34,087 nt of DNA, from the NCBI GenBank assembly GCA_004768415.1, contig SRMO01000084.1, forward strand, positions 221,820 to 255,906, read 5' to 3'. The stretch is from Aphanocapsa feldmannii 277cV (lineage in GTDB: Bacteria > Cyanobacteriota > Cyanobacteriia > PCC-6307 > Cyanobiaceae). The number at the start of each line of letters is the position of its first letter. The stretch's first letter is position 1. A model generated the notes under the pieces. It was not told the DNA's origin. It saw only the letters and a program-made list of their open reading frames with translations, and made no database searches. Made by a program: the position numbers and the translations under genes. Shown piece after piece: positions 18,008-26,281 of the stretch.

Positions 18008-19266
18008 GTGGCGGGCGTTTCGACAACCTTTTCGCCTGGATGGATGAACCAGAGGCGATCCGCTGCCTGCGCACCCCTGCCGACCAGCTGGACATCCCCG
18101 CAGCTCAATACGTGGCCGCCACACGCCTGGGGGCTGCCAGCAGTGAGGCCTCTCTGCTCGCCCTGCTCGATGCCGCCCGTTTTCGCGGGGACGACATCAA
18201 CAACCGGTTGACGCGGCGCAAGGCCCTGGAGGCCCTGGGGCGGCGACGGGATCCCCGCTCCCTGGCGCTGGTGCTCAAAGCCCTGGCCGCTGACGATCCT
18301 GCGGCCGTGGTCAATGCCGCCAACAGCGTCACCGCCCTGGCACCGCTGGACGACACCCAGGGTGCTGCTGCCGTGACCGCCCTCTGCCACGGCCTGCGGG
18401 GGCCCGGCACCCAGCAACGGGCGGTGGTGCAGGCCCTCACACGCCTGGGGGCCAGCGAGGTCGAAGCCCGCATCCGCTCCTTGCTGGGGGACCCCGATCC
18501 CATCCTGGATGGGGCTGTACGGGCCTATCTCGCCAGGGTCTGCAACGCCCGTGACCTGCTGGGCCCCGTGCTGCAGCGCCTGGGCGACAGCGAGCCCGGC
18601 CAGCGGCGCACGGCGGTGATCGATCTCGGCCTGGCAGGGGATCCCGGCCAGCTGGCGGCGGTGGTGCACACGGCCACCTCCATGCCCCTGCGTGCTCTGG
18701 CGGCCTTTCCCCTGGCCCGCCAGGCCCTGGCAGAGCACCATGACCCCGCCATGGTGGCGTCTCGGCTGGATAGCCTCTGCAGCGACGACCCGCGCACCCT
18801 GCGGCTGCTGGGGGATCCCTGCCCCGAGGACGACAGCCCTGAAGCGTTGCTGCGGCTGATGCTGCAACGGGATGAGAACGCCCAGTACGGCGCGGCCCGC
18901 AGGCAGCTCGCCCTGCCCCGCAGCGAACAGCTGGATCTGGCCGGGCGGATTCGTGCAGACCACTACAGCGATTACGGCGCCAACTATCTGCTGATGCGGC
19001 TGATCGGCCTGGGCAGACTGGAGCAGCTGCGGGATGTCATCGGGGAGGGCCTCAGGGAAACGGCGCCGCAGTACGCGAAGTCGCGCATCGCCGCCGCCAT
19101 GGCCAGTGCGGAGCTCGACCTCGGCGAGCACATCCCCCTGCTGCGGCAGTTGAGCCGGCAGAGCCGCAGTGATGGCCTGCGCTGGGCTTCTGCCCATGCC
19201 CTCCAGCGACTGGCCGGCGAGAGCGATCCCGCTGGCCGGGCTCTGTCCTTGCGGGCTGCCGTCTGA
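18004..19266 (+). CDS. cpeY: CpeY-type bilin lyase (HEAT/Armadillo repeat, E/F clan)
   Basis: 420 residues of alpha-helical HEAT-like repeats (e.g. RRKALEALGRRRDPRSLALV, VVNAANSVTALAPLDDTQGA). Length and N-terminus (FDNLFAWMDEPEAIRCLRTP, then 'QYVAATRLGA') fit CpeY, the lyase that attaches phycoerythrobilin to Cys82 of CpeA, rather than the shorter CpeF/MpeV or CpcE/CpcF. The C-terminal part has DHYSDYGANYLLMRLIGLG and AAMASAELDLGEHIPLLRQL. The ATG at 18004 overlaps the pentapeptide gene stop. It lies 159 bases upstream of cpeB. CpeY normally works with CpeZ, which was not found in this window. An MpeY-like specificity cannot be excluded. Confidence 0.82.
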   Translation: MSGGRFDNLFAWMDEPEAIRCLRTPADQLDIPAAQYVAATRLGAASSEASLLALLDAARFRGDDINNRLTRRKALEALGRRRDPRSLALVLKALAADDPAAVVNAANSVTALAPLDDTQGAAAVTALCHGLRGPGTQQRAVVQALTRLGASEVEARIRSLLGDPDPILDGAVRAYLARVCNARDLLGPVLQRLGDSEPGQRRTAVIDLGLAGDPGQLAAVVHTATSMPLRALAAFPLARQALAEHHDPAMVASRLDSLCSDDPRTLRLLGDPCPEDDSPEALLRLMLQRDENAQYGAARRQLALPRSEQLDLAGRIRADHYSDYGANYLLMRLIGLGRLEQLRDVIGEGLRETAPQYAKSRIAAAMASAELDLGEHIPLLRQLSRQSRSDGLRWASAHALQRLAGESDPAGRALSLRAAV

Positions 19267-19992
<726 letters not shown>

Positions 19993-20040
19993 GCGTTCAG
20001 CACCTGCTCAACGTTTTCGCACACCCTTTTCATTGAACCG

Positions 20041-20538
20041 ATGAAGTCCACCATCACCACCGTGATCGCGGCGGCCGACAACGCTGCTCGTTTCCCCAGC
20101 GCCTCCGACCTGGAGTCCGTCCGTGGTTCCATGGAGCGCGCTGCCGCCCGCATGGAAGCCGCTGACAAGCTCGCCGCCAACTACGACGCCGTAGCCCAGG
20201 AGGCAGTAGACGCTGTCTACGCCACGAACCCCAACGGCAACCTGGGTCGTCAGCCCCGTGCCTGCGCCGTTGAGGGCAAGGACAAGTGCAAGCGTGACTT
20301 CGTTCACTATCTGCGCCTGATCAACTACGCCCTGGTGACCGGCGGCACCGGCCCTCTGGACGAGATGGCCATCAACGGTGCCAAAGAGGTCTACGGCGCC
20401 CTCAGCATCGACACAGCCACCTATGTGTACGGCCTCAACAAGCTCCGTAACCGTGGCTGTGCACCTCGTGACATGAGCTCCCAGGCTCTGTCCGAGTACA
20501 ATGCCGCTCTCGACTACGTCGCCAACTCCCTGGGCTGA
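20041..20538 (+). CDS. cpeA: Phycoerythrin alpha subunit
   Basis: Partner of CpeB in the (alpha-beta) hexamer. 165 residues, starting [20 protein letters not shown]. The two standard bilin cysteines are at C83 ([15 protein letters not shown]) and C140 ([11 protein letters not shown]). A third cysteine at C75 ([12 protein letters not shown]) sits where class II phycoerythrins (MpeA: 75, 83, 140) carry an extra bilin. The segment [20 protein letters not shown] also reads to me more like MpeA than like typical CpeA, although this is from memory. Only one phycoerythrin alpha-beta pair occurs in the window, so the symbol cpeA is kept. A terminator follows 28 bases after the stop. Confidence 0.95.
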   Translation: MKSTITTVIAAADNAARFPSASDLESVRGSMERAAARMEAADKLAANYDAVAQEAVDAVYATNPNGNLGRQPRACAVEGKDKCKRDFVHYLRLINYALVTGGTGPLDEMAINGAKEVYGALSIDTATYVYGLNKLRNRGCAPRDMSSQALSEYNAALDYVANSLG

Positions 20539-20566
20539 TCCCCAGCGGATGTGAGAATCCTTTCGA

Positions 20567-20590
20567 GGGGGGGCTTATGCCCCCCTTTTT
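20567..20590 (+). terminator. Terminator between cpeBA and the linker genes
   Basis: GGGGGGGC-TTAT-GCCCCCC followed by TTTTT forms a perfect stem of seven pairs with a small loop, 28 bases after cpeA. It would limit readthrough into the linker genes, which are needed in far lower amounts than the subunits. Confidence 0.93.
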
Positions 20591-20892
20591 CATGGCTCCT
20601 GATTCAGGTCCTGCCTGGTCCCTCGATTCCGATGTCGTGCCATCGGTTCAGCCGGTTCCCGCTTGCTCTGGGAAGACAGGCTCAGCCCATGCTGTCAAGT
20701 TCAGCCAGGGCGGGCCAACGGCGAACTTCGTAACGATTTCTCCAACCACGCTCTATCCAGGAAGAGCAGCCATAGGATTTGGCAATCCTCTTGCAACAGA
20801 AGGGTTCTTACCCTCTGCATGGGGCCATGCGTGAGGTTTGGCACTTCCAGCCACTCCCCTTGCTTTCCGTTCATTTCAGGTCGGATCAGCCC

Positions 20893-21777
20893 ATGACCTT
20901 CGGTCCAGCTTCCGTGCTCGGTGTCGAGCGCTTTGAGGCCATTGCGCCTTACGAGGAGTATCAGGCCAGCACTCCTGAAGAGCGAGAGATCCTGATCAGT
21001 GCGGCCTACCGACAGGTCCTGGGCAATGCCTACGTGATGGATAGCGAGCGTCAGGCGGTGGAGGAGTCCCAGTTCAAGCTGGGCCGCCTGAGCATGCGCG
21101 AATTTGTCCGTGCCTTGGCCAAGAGCGACCTCTATCGCAGCCGCTTCTTCGAAAGCTGCAGCCGCTATCGCTACATAGAGCTGGCCTTCAAGCATTTGCT
21201 TGGCCGCGCGCCTGACAGTTTTGAAGAAATGCGTCGCCATGCCGAGCGTCTTGATGCCCGAGGCTACGAGGCAGACATCGATTCCTTCATCGATAGCCCC
21301 GAATACCAGGAGCGTTTCGGCGAAGACGCTGTTCCCTATCTGCACGGTTGGAAGACCGGTCCCGGCAAGAGCATGCGGGAATTCACCTGGATGTTCCAAC
21401 TCACCCGTGGCGCCTCCAGCAGCGACCTGAAGGGGGATTTTGCTCGGCGCAGTGCCAGACTTGGCCGCGCTGCCTACCAGGACCTGTCATTGCCGGTGGT
21501 ATCACCCTCCGGTGTGGGCGGCAATGGCAAGGGTTACAGCTTCCGTCCCACCACCCGCGCTGACGAGCCCCAGAACCGCAATGGTGCAGGTGGCGGTGAT
21601 CAGGGGAAAGTCTTCCGGGTGGAGGTCACTGGCTATATGGCCAACAAGGTCGCCAAATTCTCGCGTTACCGCAAGAGCAATCAGGTTTTCTTCGTCCCCT
21701 TCAACAAGCTCTCTGAGCAGTTCAAGCGCATCCATCGGGAAGGTGGAGTGATCGCCAGCATCACCCCCGTCAACTGA
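20893..21777 (+). CDS. cpeC: Phycoerythrin-associated rod linker, CpeC type
   Basis: 294 residues. N-terminus MTFGPASVLGVERFE, then one PF00427 rod-linker domain (residues ~30-160: YRQVLGNAYVMDSERQAVEE, YIELAFKHLLGRAPDSFEEM, ERFGEDAVPYLHGWK). A Gly/Ser-rich spacer follows (FQLTRGASSSDLKGDF onwards), then a C-terminal CpcD domain (KVFRVEVTGYMANKVAKFS, HREGGVIASITPVN). The domain order and start match CpeC/CpcC; its position behind cpeBA and the 'FQLTRGASSSDLKG' spacer favour CpeC. ATG 20893 is chosen because the homologous start begins there, although the frame is open upstream. First gene of a linker group that continues to 24990. It should sit between phycoerythrin hexamers in the rod. Confidence 0.87.
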   Translation: MTFGPASVLGVERFEAIAPYEEYQASTPEEREILISAAYRQVLGNAYVMDSERQAVEESQFKLGRLSMREFVRALAKSDLYRSRFFESCSRYRYIELAFKHLLGRAPDSFEEMRRHAERLDARGYEADIDSFIDSPEYQERFGEDAVPYLHGWKTGPGKSMREFTWMFQLTRGASSSDLKGDFARRSARLGRAAYQDLSLPVVSPSGVGGNGKGYSFRPTTRADEPQNRNGAGGGDQGKVFRVEVTGYMANKVAKFSRYRKSNQVFFVPFNKLSEQFKRIHREGGVIASITPVN

Positions 21778-21822
21778 ACAGCGCTCATCGTTCTCCCTCT
21801 CCCCCCTTTGCTTTCCTGACCC

Positions 21823-23955
21823 ATGAGCAACATCGGTTCCGAGCAGTTTAAGCGCGACGACAATCTGCTGCAGCCCGGCTTCAGTGAAGAGGATCTGCAG
21901 CAGGTGATCCGATCCACCTATCGCCAAGTTCTCGGCAATGTTGGCATAACCGATGCCATGCGCCTGAAGGCGGCAGAGAGCCAGCTGCGCAATGGTCGCA
22001 TTTCTGTCAAGGAATTTGCCACCATGGTTGCCAGTTCCGATCTGTATCGAAGCATCTACTACGATAAGTCGGCTCCGGTACGCTATGTCGAGATCACTTA
22101 CAGTCATTTACTTGGCCGTCCTCCCAGAGATCAATTAGAGGTCCAAGCAGCGATTGAAATGATCAACAGTCAAGGTGTAGATGCATTTGTCGCTAATCTA
22201 GTACAAAGTAGAGAATATGATAGTGCGTTTGGGCTTCAACAAGTTCCTTCCGTGCGCACATCGGAAAGCAAAGTAGGGGAGCCTCAGGTATCCTTCAACC
22301 GCACCTATAAGCTTACTCATGGACCAGGTTCTAGCGATACAATTGACTCAACAAGCAAGCTTGAGAACTCTATTCAAGGCAAAGGGGATAATAAAATCCG
22401 TCGTTACGAAGATGTGACTTCCGGTTTTATTTTTTCTCACATTTCCAGAAAAGGAAAGCTATCTCCATTTGCTTGGTCAGCTAATTATGCTGACTTCCCA
22501 GATACTCGCACGCAGAAATACAATCTTGGTGTGGGGCGTGAGCTAGACACGGATCCTGTGGTGTTGAGCCCCAGTCGAGATAACATTGATGAAGTTATCA
22601 ATATGGCCTATCGCCATGTTTTTGGTGGCATCGGCATCTACGCTGCAGATCGCTGTGAACGTTCAGAATCCGAACTTCGTAACGGTCAAATAACTGTTCA
22701 AAGCTTTGTTCAGGAACTCGGAAAATCAGACGTTTATCAGCGCCTCTTCCTCGATCGCACAACGCCTCACCGCTTCGTTGAGTTCAACTTCAAGCACTTC
22801 CTCGGTCGCCCTCCCATCGATGAAGCTGAGATCAGCGAGCATGTGAAGCTGCTTCGGCAGCAGGGCTACAAGGCAGAAATCAACAGCTATGCCACCACAG
22901 ACGAATACGCCCAAACCTTTGGTGAAGACACTGTTCCATACCTTCGGTCCATATTCACGATACAGGGCCTGCCACAGGACACCTTCAACAAGACCTTCCG
23001 CCTCACTCCTGGCGCAGCTGGTAGTGACTTCGGTAGCATCGTCGGCACCACTAGTCGCACCATTGGCGATCTGCTGGGTTATCCCAGCTACTCCATACAA
23101 TTGCCCAGCAGCGGCTTTCCTCTGCCCAAAACCACTGGATTCGCCAACAACAAGTTCAGTGGCTCGGTTCCTGTAAAATCCACCCCTTGGGCTTCGTTTG
23201 GTGTGGGTGAGCAAGATCAGACCCGCTTCGAGCGCTTCCCGAACTCAACAGCTGAGGACAACAGGCTGTTGCTATACCAAATCTACAAGTTTGTACTGGG
23301 GAATCCTCACTTGATGTCCGCTCAGCGTGACAGCAAGCTTGAATCACGTTTCATCAATGGGCAGCTTTCAGTCAAAGAGTTTGTTCGCCATCTCTGTAAG
23401 AGCCAACTCTACCTTGATCGCTTCTTTTCTGGCTGCGCTCCCTATCGGTTCATTGAGCTCTGCTTCAAACACATCCTCGGCCGGGCTCCCGCCGATCAGC
23501 AGGAGATCGGACCCGCCATGGATGTGGTCGTCCGCAAGGGTGTCGACGCCGCTATTGATCACCTCATGAACAGTGGTGAGTACGACATGGCCTTCGGCGA
23601 AGACGTGGTGCCCTACCTGCGCGGCATTAGCACCGGTGAGGGGCGCAGCATGGCTACCTTCAACCGCACTCTTGCCACCGTTGGTGGCTATGCCGGCACC
23701 GACAAGGCCCAGAAGAAATCCACCTTGGTGGATCTGCGTACAGACCGCACCATCCCTGCCTGCAGCAATGCGGTCAGCGGCGCCATTGATGCGGCCGGCA
23801 AGCGCTACGAGATCGTTGTCAGTGGTCAGCGGGCTGGCAGTCGCCGCCGCTTGGCCACTAGCACCTACGTTGTTTCCGGCGACAACATCTCAAGCCAGCT
23901 CGCGTTCATCCACCGCAGCAGCGGTCGGATTGTGAGCGTGATGGAGATCACCTGA
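21823..23955 (+). CDS. Triple-domain phycobilisome rod linker (710 residues)
   Basis: Three PF00427 linker domains in one chain: residues ~20-145 (YRQVLGNVGITDAMRLKAAE, VEITYSHLLGRPP), ~248-378 (YRHVFGGIGIYAADRCERSE, VEFNFKHFLGRPP, YAQTFGEDTVPYLR) and ~476-602 (YKFVLGNPHLMSAQRDSKLE, IELCFKHILGRAP, FGEDVVPYLRG). A CpcD-like tail closes it (~658-710: RYEIVVSGQRAGSRRR, FIHRSSGRIVSVMEIT). Spacers of about 100 residues join the domains. It could bridge three hexamers or rod segments. No phycobiliprotein-like domain and no bilin lyase loop, so it is not the core-membrane linker ApcE. Ordinary rod linkers have one or two such domains; three are described in Gloeobacter linkers. Bases ~22120-22740, the end of domain 1, the spacer and the start of domain 2, are distinctly AT-rich. 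Confidence 0.92.
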   Translation: MSNIGSEQFKRDDNLLQPGFSEEDLQQVIRSTYRQVLGNVGITDAMRLKAAESQLRNGRISVKEFATMVASSDLYRSIYYDKSAPVRYVEITYSHLLGRPPRDQLEVQAAIEMINSQGVDAFVANLVQSREYDSAFGLQQVPSVRTSESKVGEPQVSFNRTYKLTHGPGSSDTIDSTSKLENSIQGKGDNKIRRYEDVTSGFIFSHISRKGKLSPFAWSANYADFPDTRTQKYNLGVGRELDTDPVVLSPSRDNIDEVINMAYRHVFGGIGIYAADRCERSESELRNGQITVQSFVQELGKSDVYQRLFLDRTTPHRFVEFNFKHFLGRPPIDEAEISEHVKLLRQQGYKAEINSYATTDEYAQTFGEDTVPYLRSIFTIQGLPQDTFNKTFRLTPGAAGSDFGSIVGTTSRTIGDLLGYPSYSIQLPSSGFPLPKTTGFANNKFSGSVPVKSTPWASFGVGEQDQTRFERFPNSTAEDNRLLLYQIYKFVLGNPHLMSAQRDSKLESRFINGQLSVKEFVRHLCKSQLYLDRFFSGCAPYRFIELCFKHILGRAPADQQEIGPAMDVVVRKGVDAAIDHLMNSGEYDMAFGEDVVPYLRGISTGEGRSMATFNRTLATVGGYAGTDKAQKKSTLVDLRTDRTIPACSNAVSGAIDAAGKRYEIVVSGQRAGSRRRLATSTYVVSGDNISSQLAFIHRSSGRIVSVMEIT

Positions 23956-24025
23956 TCCGAATCACACCTCAAGGCGCTTCATTTCTTTCGCTGCGCCCAG
24001 CTTCCCTCCTCCTCTCCTTGCTCCC

Positions 24026-24787
24026 ATGCCCCTTTGGCTTGAATCAGAGTCTCCCGCTGAGCTCTTCGCCCAGCGCTCCGAGACTGAACTCCAGGACACT
24101 ATTCGCCGTGTCTACCGACAGGTTCTCGGCAACATCTCTCTGACTGGTTACGAGCGCTGCAGCCAAGCTGAGTCCCTGCTTCGCAATGGCAGCAGCACCG
24201 TGCGGGAATTCGTCTCAGCTGTAGGTCTGTCCGAAACCTATCGCGATCTTTATTTCGCACCCAACGGCCAGTATCGATTCATTGAACTCAACTTCAAGCA
24301 CTTCCTTGGTCGTGCTCCCCGCAACCAGCAGGAGATCAGCGAGCATGTGCTGATCTGGAACACCCACGGCTACGAGGCAGAGATCCTCTCCTACATCAAT
24401 AGTGAGGAATATGCCAAAGTGTTCGGCGAGGATATCGTTCCTTATCCCCGCACGGATACCTCTGAGATTGGTCAGAACAAGGACTACATTCGCACCATCA
24501 ACCTTGATCGAGGTCGGGCCAGTTCTGACCGTAAGCGTGGTACTGCTGCGATCCTCCAGACAGCTATCAACTCAACGGCGTCAGCTGACGCGCCTCGCAC
24601 CATCAACAACGGTGTGTCCAATCGCTTGGCCCGCTTTGAAGTGGTCTACAGCCTGAGCCGCAACACTGCCGTCAACCGCCGTGCTGGCTCCCACAGCCAG
24701 CGGGTCGATTTTGATCAGCTCACCAAAACGGTGCAGTCGATTCATCGTCGTGGTGGTTCCATTCGCTCTATCCGTCCCATCGCCTGA
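24026..24787 (+). CDS. Phycoerythrin rod linker, CpeD/CpeE type
   Basis: 253 residues. One PF00427 domain at ~18-148 (TIRRVYRQVLGNISLTGYER, RFIELNFKHFLGRAPRNQQE, YAKVFGEDIVPYPR), a spacer with NLDRGRASSDRKRG, and a C-terminal CpcD-like domain (RFEVVYSLSRNTAVNR, TVQSIHRRGGSIRSIRPIA). Length and domain order fit CpeD or CpeE, which I cannot tell apart by eye, so no symbol is given. The linker domain is closest by eye to domain 2 of the preceding triple linker (shared 'NFKHFLGR.P...EISEHV'), suggesting duplication. It begins 70 bases after the triple linker and is followed 8 bases later by the CpcD-like gene. Confidence 0.88.
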   Translation: MPLWLESESPAELFAQRSETELQDTIRRVYRQVLGNISLTGYERCSQAESLLRNGSSTVREFVSAVGLSETYRDLYFAPNGQYRFIELNFKHFLGRAPRNQQEISEHVLIWNTHGYEAEILSYINSEEYAKVFGEDIVPYPRTDTSEIGQNKDYIRTINLDRGRASSDRKRGTAAILQTAINSTASADAPRTINNGVSNRLARFEVVYSLSRNTAVNRRAGSHSQRVDFDQLTKTVQSIHRRGGSIRSIRPIA

Positions 24788-24795
24788 CTGTTGCC

Positions 24796-24990
24796 ATGAA
24801 CTTTTCTCCAGCTCGCGGATCCAACAGTGCATCTGAACGGGCCGTCACCTTCACAGTGACTGGTTTGTGTGACAACAACTACTTGCGCACAGCCAATCAA
24901 GTGCTTCATGTTCCCTATAGCCGCATGGCCAGCACGATGCAGGCAATCCATTCCCGCGGCGGTACCATTACCGACATTGCTGTCAGCTGA
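24796..24990 (+). CDS. Small CpcD-like rod-capping linker (64 residues)
   Basis: A stand-alone CpcD domain. After a short Ser-rich start (MNFSPARGSNSASERA) come VTFTVTGLCDNNYLRTANQ, LHVPYSRMASTMQAIHSRGG and TITDIAVS, the same fold as the C-terminal domains of the preceding linkers. Such small linkers cap the distal end of a rod and limit its length. Classical CpcD lies in phycocyanin operons; here it lies with the phycoerythrin linkers, so it probably caps phycoerythrin-tipped rods. The spacing of 8 bases to the previous gene indicates co-transcription. A terminator follows 42 bases after the stop. Confidence 0.85.
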   Translation: MNFSPARGSNSASERAVTFTVTGLCDNNYLRTANQVLHVPYSRMASTMQAIHSRGGTITDIAVS

Positions 24991-25032
24991 CTGCAGCTGC
25001 AGTATCGTCGTTCACAACGAAATCAACTCCTG

Positions 25033-25062
25033 CCTGCCCCTAATGTATGGGGGCAGGTTTTT
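25033..25062 (+). terminator. Terminator between the linker group and cpeS
   Basis: CCTGCCCCT and GGGGGCAGG pair (nine pairs, one G-T) around a seven-base loop, followed by TTTTT. It lies only ~27 bases before the cpeS ATG, so cpeSTR would need readthrough or a promoter within or before the hairpin. Confidence 0.88.
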
Positions 25063-25089
25063 GCTTTGTTCGCGGCTCTCCCACTGCTG

Positions 25090-25617
25090 ATGTCTCCTCT
25101 GATCGACGAATTTGTGCGGCGTTCCCTGGGGACATGGGAAAGCAAGCGTAGCGGCCACAACCTTGCTTTTCGGCACGTGGAGGAGGTGGAGTCCAAGATT
25201 GTGATCTCTCCGCTGCCCCTGGATGCTCCAGGCCTGGCAGAGCTCCTGACAAGCCACGGCATCGCTATCGTCGCCATCACCAGCCCTTTTCACATGGCTT
25301 GGGAGGGCAGTTCGGATTGGGACGAGGACGCCACCAGCAAGGGAGAATGCACCTTGGTACCCGTGCCCAAGGATGACCACAGTGGACTGCTGCTGCGCAG
25401 CAGCGGCTACACCGAGCAGATTCCCGCTGTCGGAACCTATCGGTTCAGCAATGACGGCTGCTTCACACTGATCACACCCTATGAAGGCTCCAGCGCCGAG
25501 GAGCGAATCTGGTTCGCCACAGACGATGTGCGTATGCGTGTCTCGATGATGCGCACGCAGTCCGGCCGCGGGGTGCTGCAGGCCTCCTTCTCCTCGGAGA
25601 TCCGTCGTGGTTGCTGA
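25090..25617 (+). CDS. cpeS: Phycoerythrobilin lyase CpeS
   Basis: 175 residues from ATG 25090 (MSPLIDEFVRRSLGTWESKR). S-type beta-barrel lyase; characterised CpeS attaches phycoerythrobilin to Cys80/82 of CpeB. Signatures: SLGTWESKRSGHNLAFRHVE, SPFHMAWEGSSDWDED, LLRSSGYTEQIPAVGTYRF, EERIWFATDDVRMRVSMMRT and the terminal ASFSSEIRRG. Position immediately before cpeT and cpeR repeats the conserved cpeS-cpeT-cpeR order, supporting CpeS rather than CpeU. A TTG at 25066 could start the frame but would fall almost directly after the terminator hairpin; the ATG is better. Its end overlaps a possible GTG start of cpeT. Confidence 0.88.
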   Translation: MSPLIDEFVRRSLGTWESKRSGHNLAFRHVEEVESKIVISPLPLDAPGLAELLTSHGIAIVAITSPFHMAWEGSSDWDEDATSKGECTLVPVPKDDHSGLLLRSSGYTEQIPAVGTYRFSNDGCFTLITPYEGSSAEERIWFATDDVRMRVSMMRTQSGRGVLQASFSSEIRRGC

Positions 25618-25651
25618 GCCCATCGTTGAACTCACCGGTACGCTGATCCCC

Positions 25652-26278
25652 ATGGATCGGGCATCCTTGTTGCGGTTCTGCAGGTGGCTCGCTGGCAGTT
25701 TCTCCAATCACCGCCAAGCTGCTGAGAACCCGGTGGATTTCGCCCATATCCATATAGCATTCAGGCCTTTGCCAGAGGAGCATTTCGGTTCGGGTTGGTA
25801 CTACTCTGAGCAGGCTTACGACTACGACATCTGGACCCCCTATCGTCAGGGGGTTCATCGGGTCGAGTACCGGGGTGATCACGCCTTCGTGCATAACTTT
25901 GGGCTTCCCGATCCCGTGGCAGCTGCTGGGGCCAGCAGGGATGACGATATCCGTGCACAGTTGCGTCCGCAGGGCCTCAGTCCCCGTGCAGGTTGTGCCA
26001 TGGTTTTCCGGCTCACCGCGGAAGGCCATTTCATCGGTAGACAAGAGCCTGGCTGCAAGTGCCTGATTCCCCGCAATGGCCGGATCAGCTACCTGTTCAG
26101 CGAGGTGAGGTTCGATGAACAGCACTGGGTCAGCCGTGATCGAGGCTTCGACCCCGAGAGCCATGAACAGCTCTGGGGGTCCGAACATGGCCATCTGGTC
26201 TTTGAACGCACTGCATCATTCGCCGCCGAGGTGCCCGAGCACTGGCTTGCCGAGCTCAGCTCAGGGTCCCGGGTGTGA
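25652..26278 (+). CDS. cpeT: Phycoerythrobilin lyase CpeT (CpcT/CpeT family)
   Basis: T-type lyases attach a bilin to the C-terminal cysteine of beta subunits (about Cys165 in CpeB). Signatures: LLRFCRWLAGSFSNHRQAAE, HIHIAFRPLPEEHFGSGWYY, EQAYDYDIWTPYRQGVHRVE, AGCAMVFRLTAEGHFIGRQE, PGCKCLIPRNGRISYLFSEV, DRGFDPESHEQLWGSEHG. The ATG 25652 gives 208 residues with the family N-terminus; a GTG at 25607 would give 223 and overlap cpeS by 11 bases, so that start is also possible. Middle gene of cpeS-cpeT-cpeR. The second family member, CpcT, is at 29750 beside the phycocyanin genes. Confidence 0.92.
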   Translation: MDRASLLRFCRWLAGSFSNHRQAAENPVDFAHIHIAFRPLPEEHFGSGWYYSEQAYDYDIWTPYRQGVHRVEYRGDHAFVHNFGLPDPVAAAGASRDDDIRAQLRPQGLSPRAGCAMVFRLTAEGHFIGRQEPGCKCLIPRNGRISYLFSEVRFDEQHWVSRDRGFDPESHEQLWGSEHGHLVFERTASFAAEVPEHWLAELSSGSRV

Positions 26279-26281
26279 GGC

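Noticed and set aside
17923-19197. Minus-strand 424-codon frame opposite cpeY
   Set aside because: The plus-strand frame matches CpeY and is ATGA-coupled to its neighbour; the opposite frame shows no family pattern.
21823-23955. Core-membrane linker ApcE
   Set aside because: ApcE also has several linker domains, but needs an N-terminal phycobiliprotein-like domain with a bilin cysteine, which is absent here.
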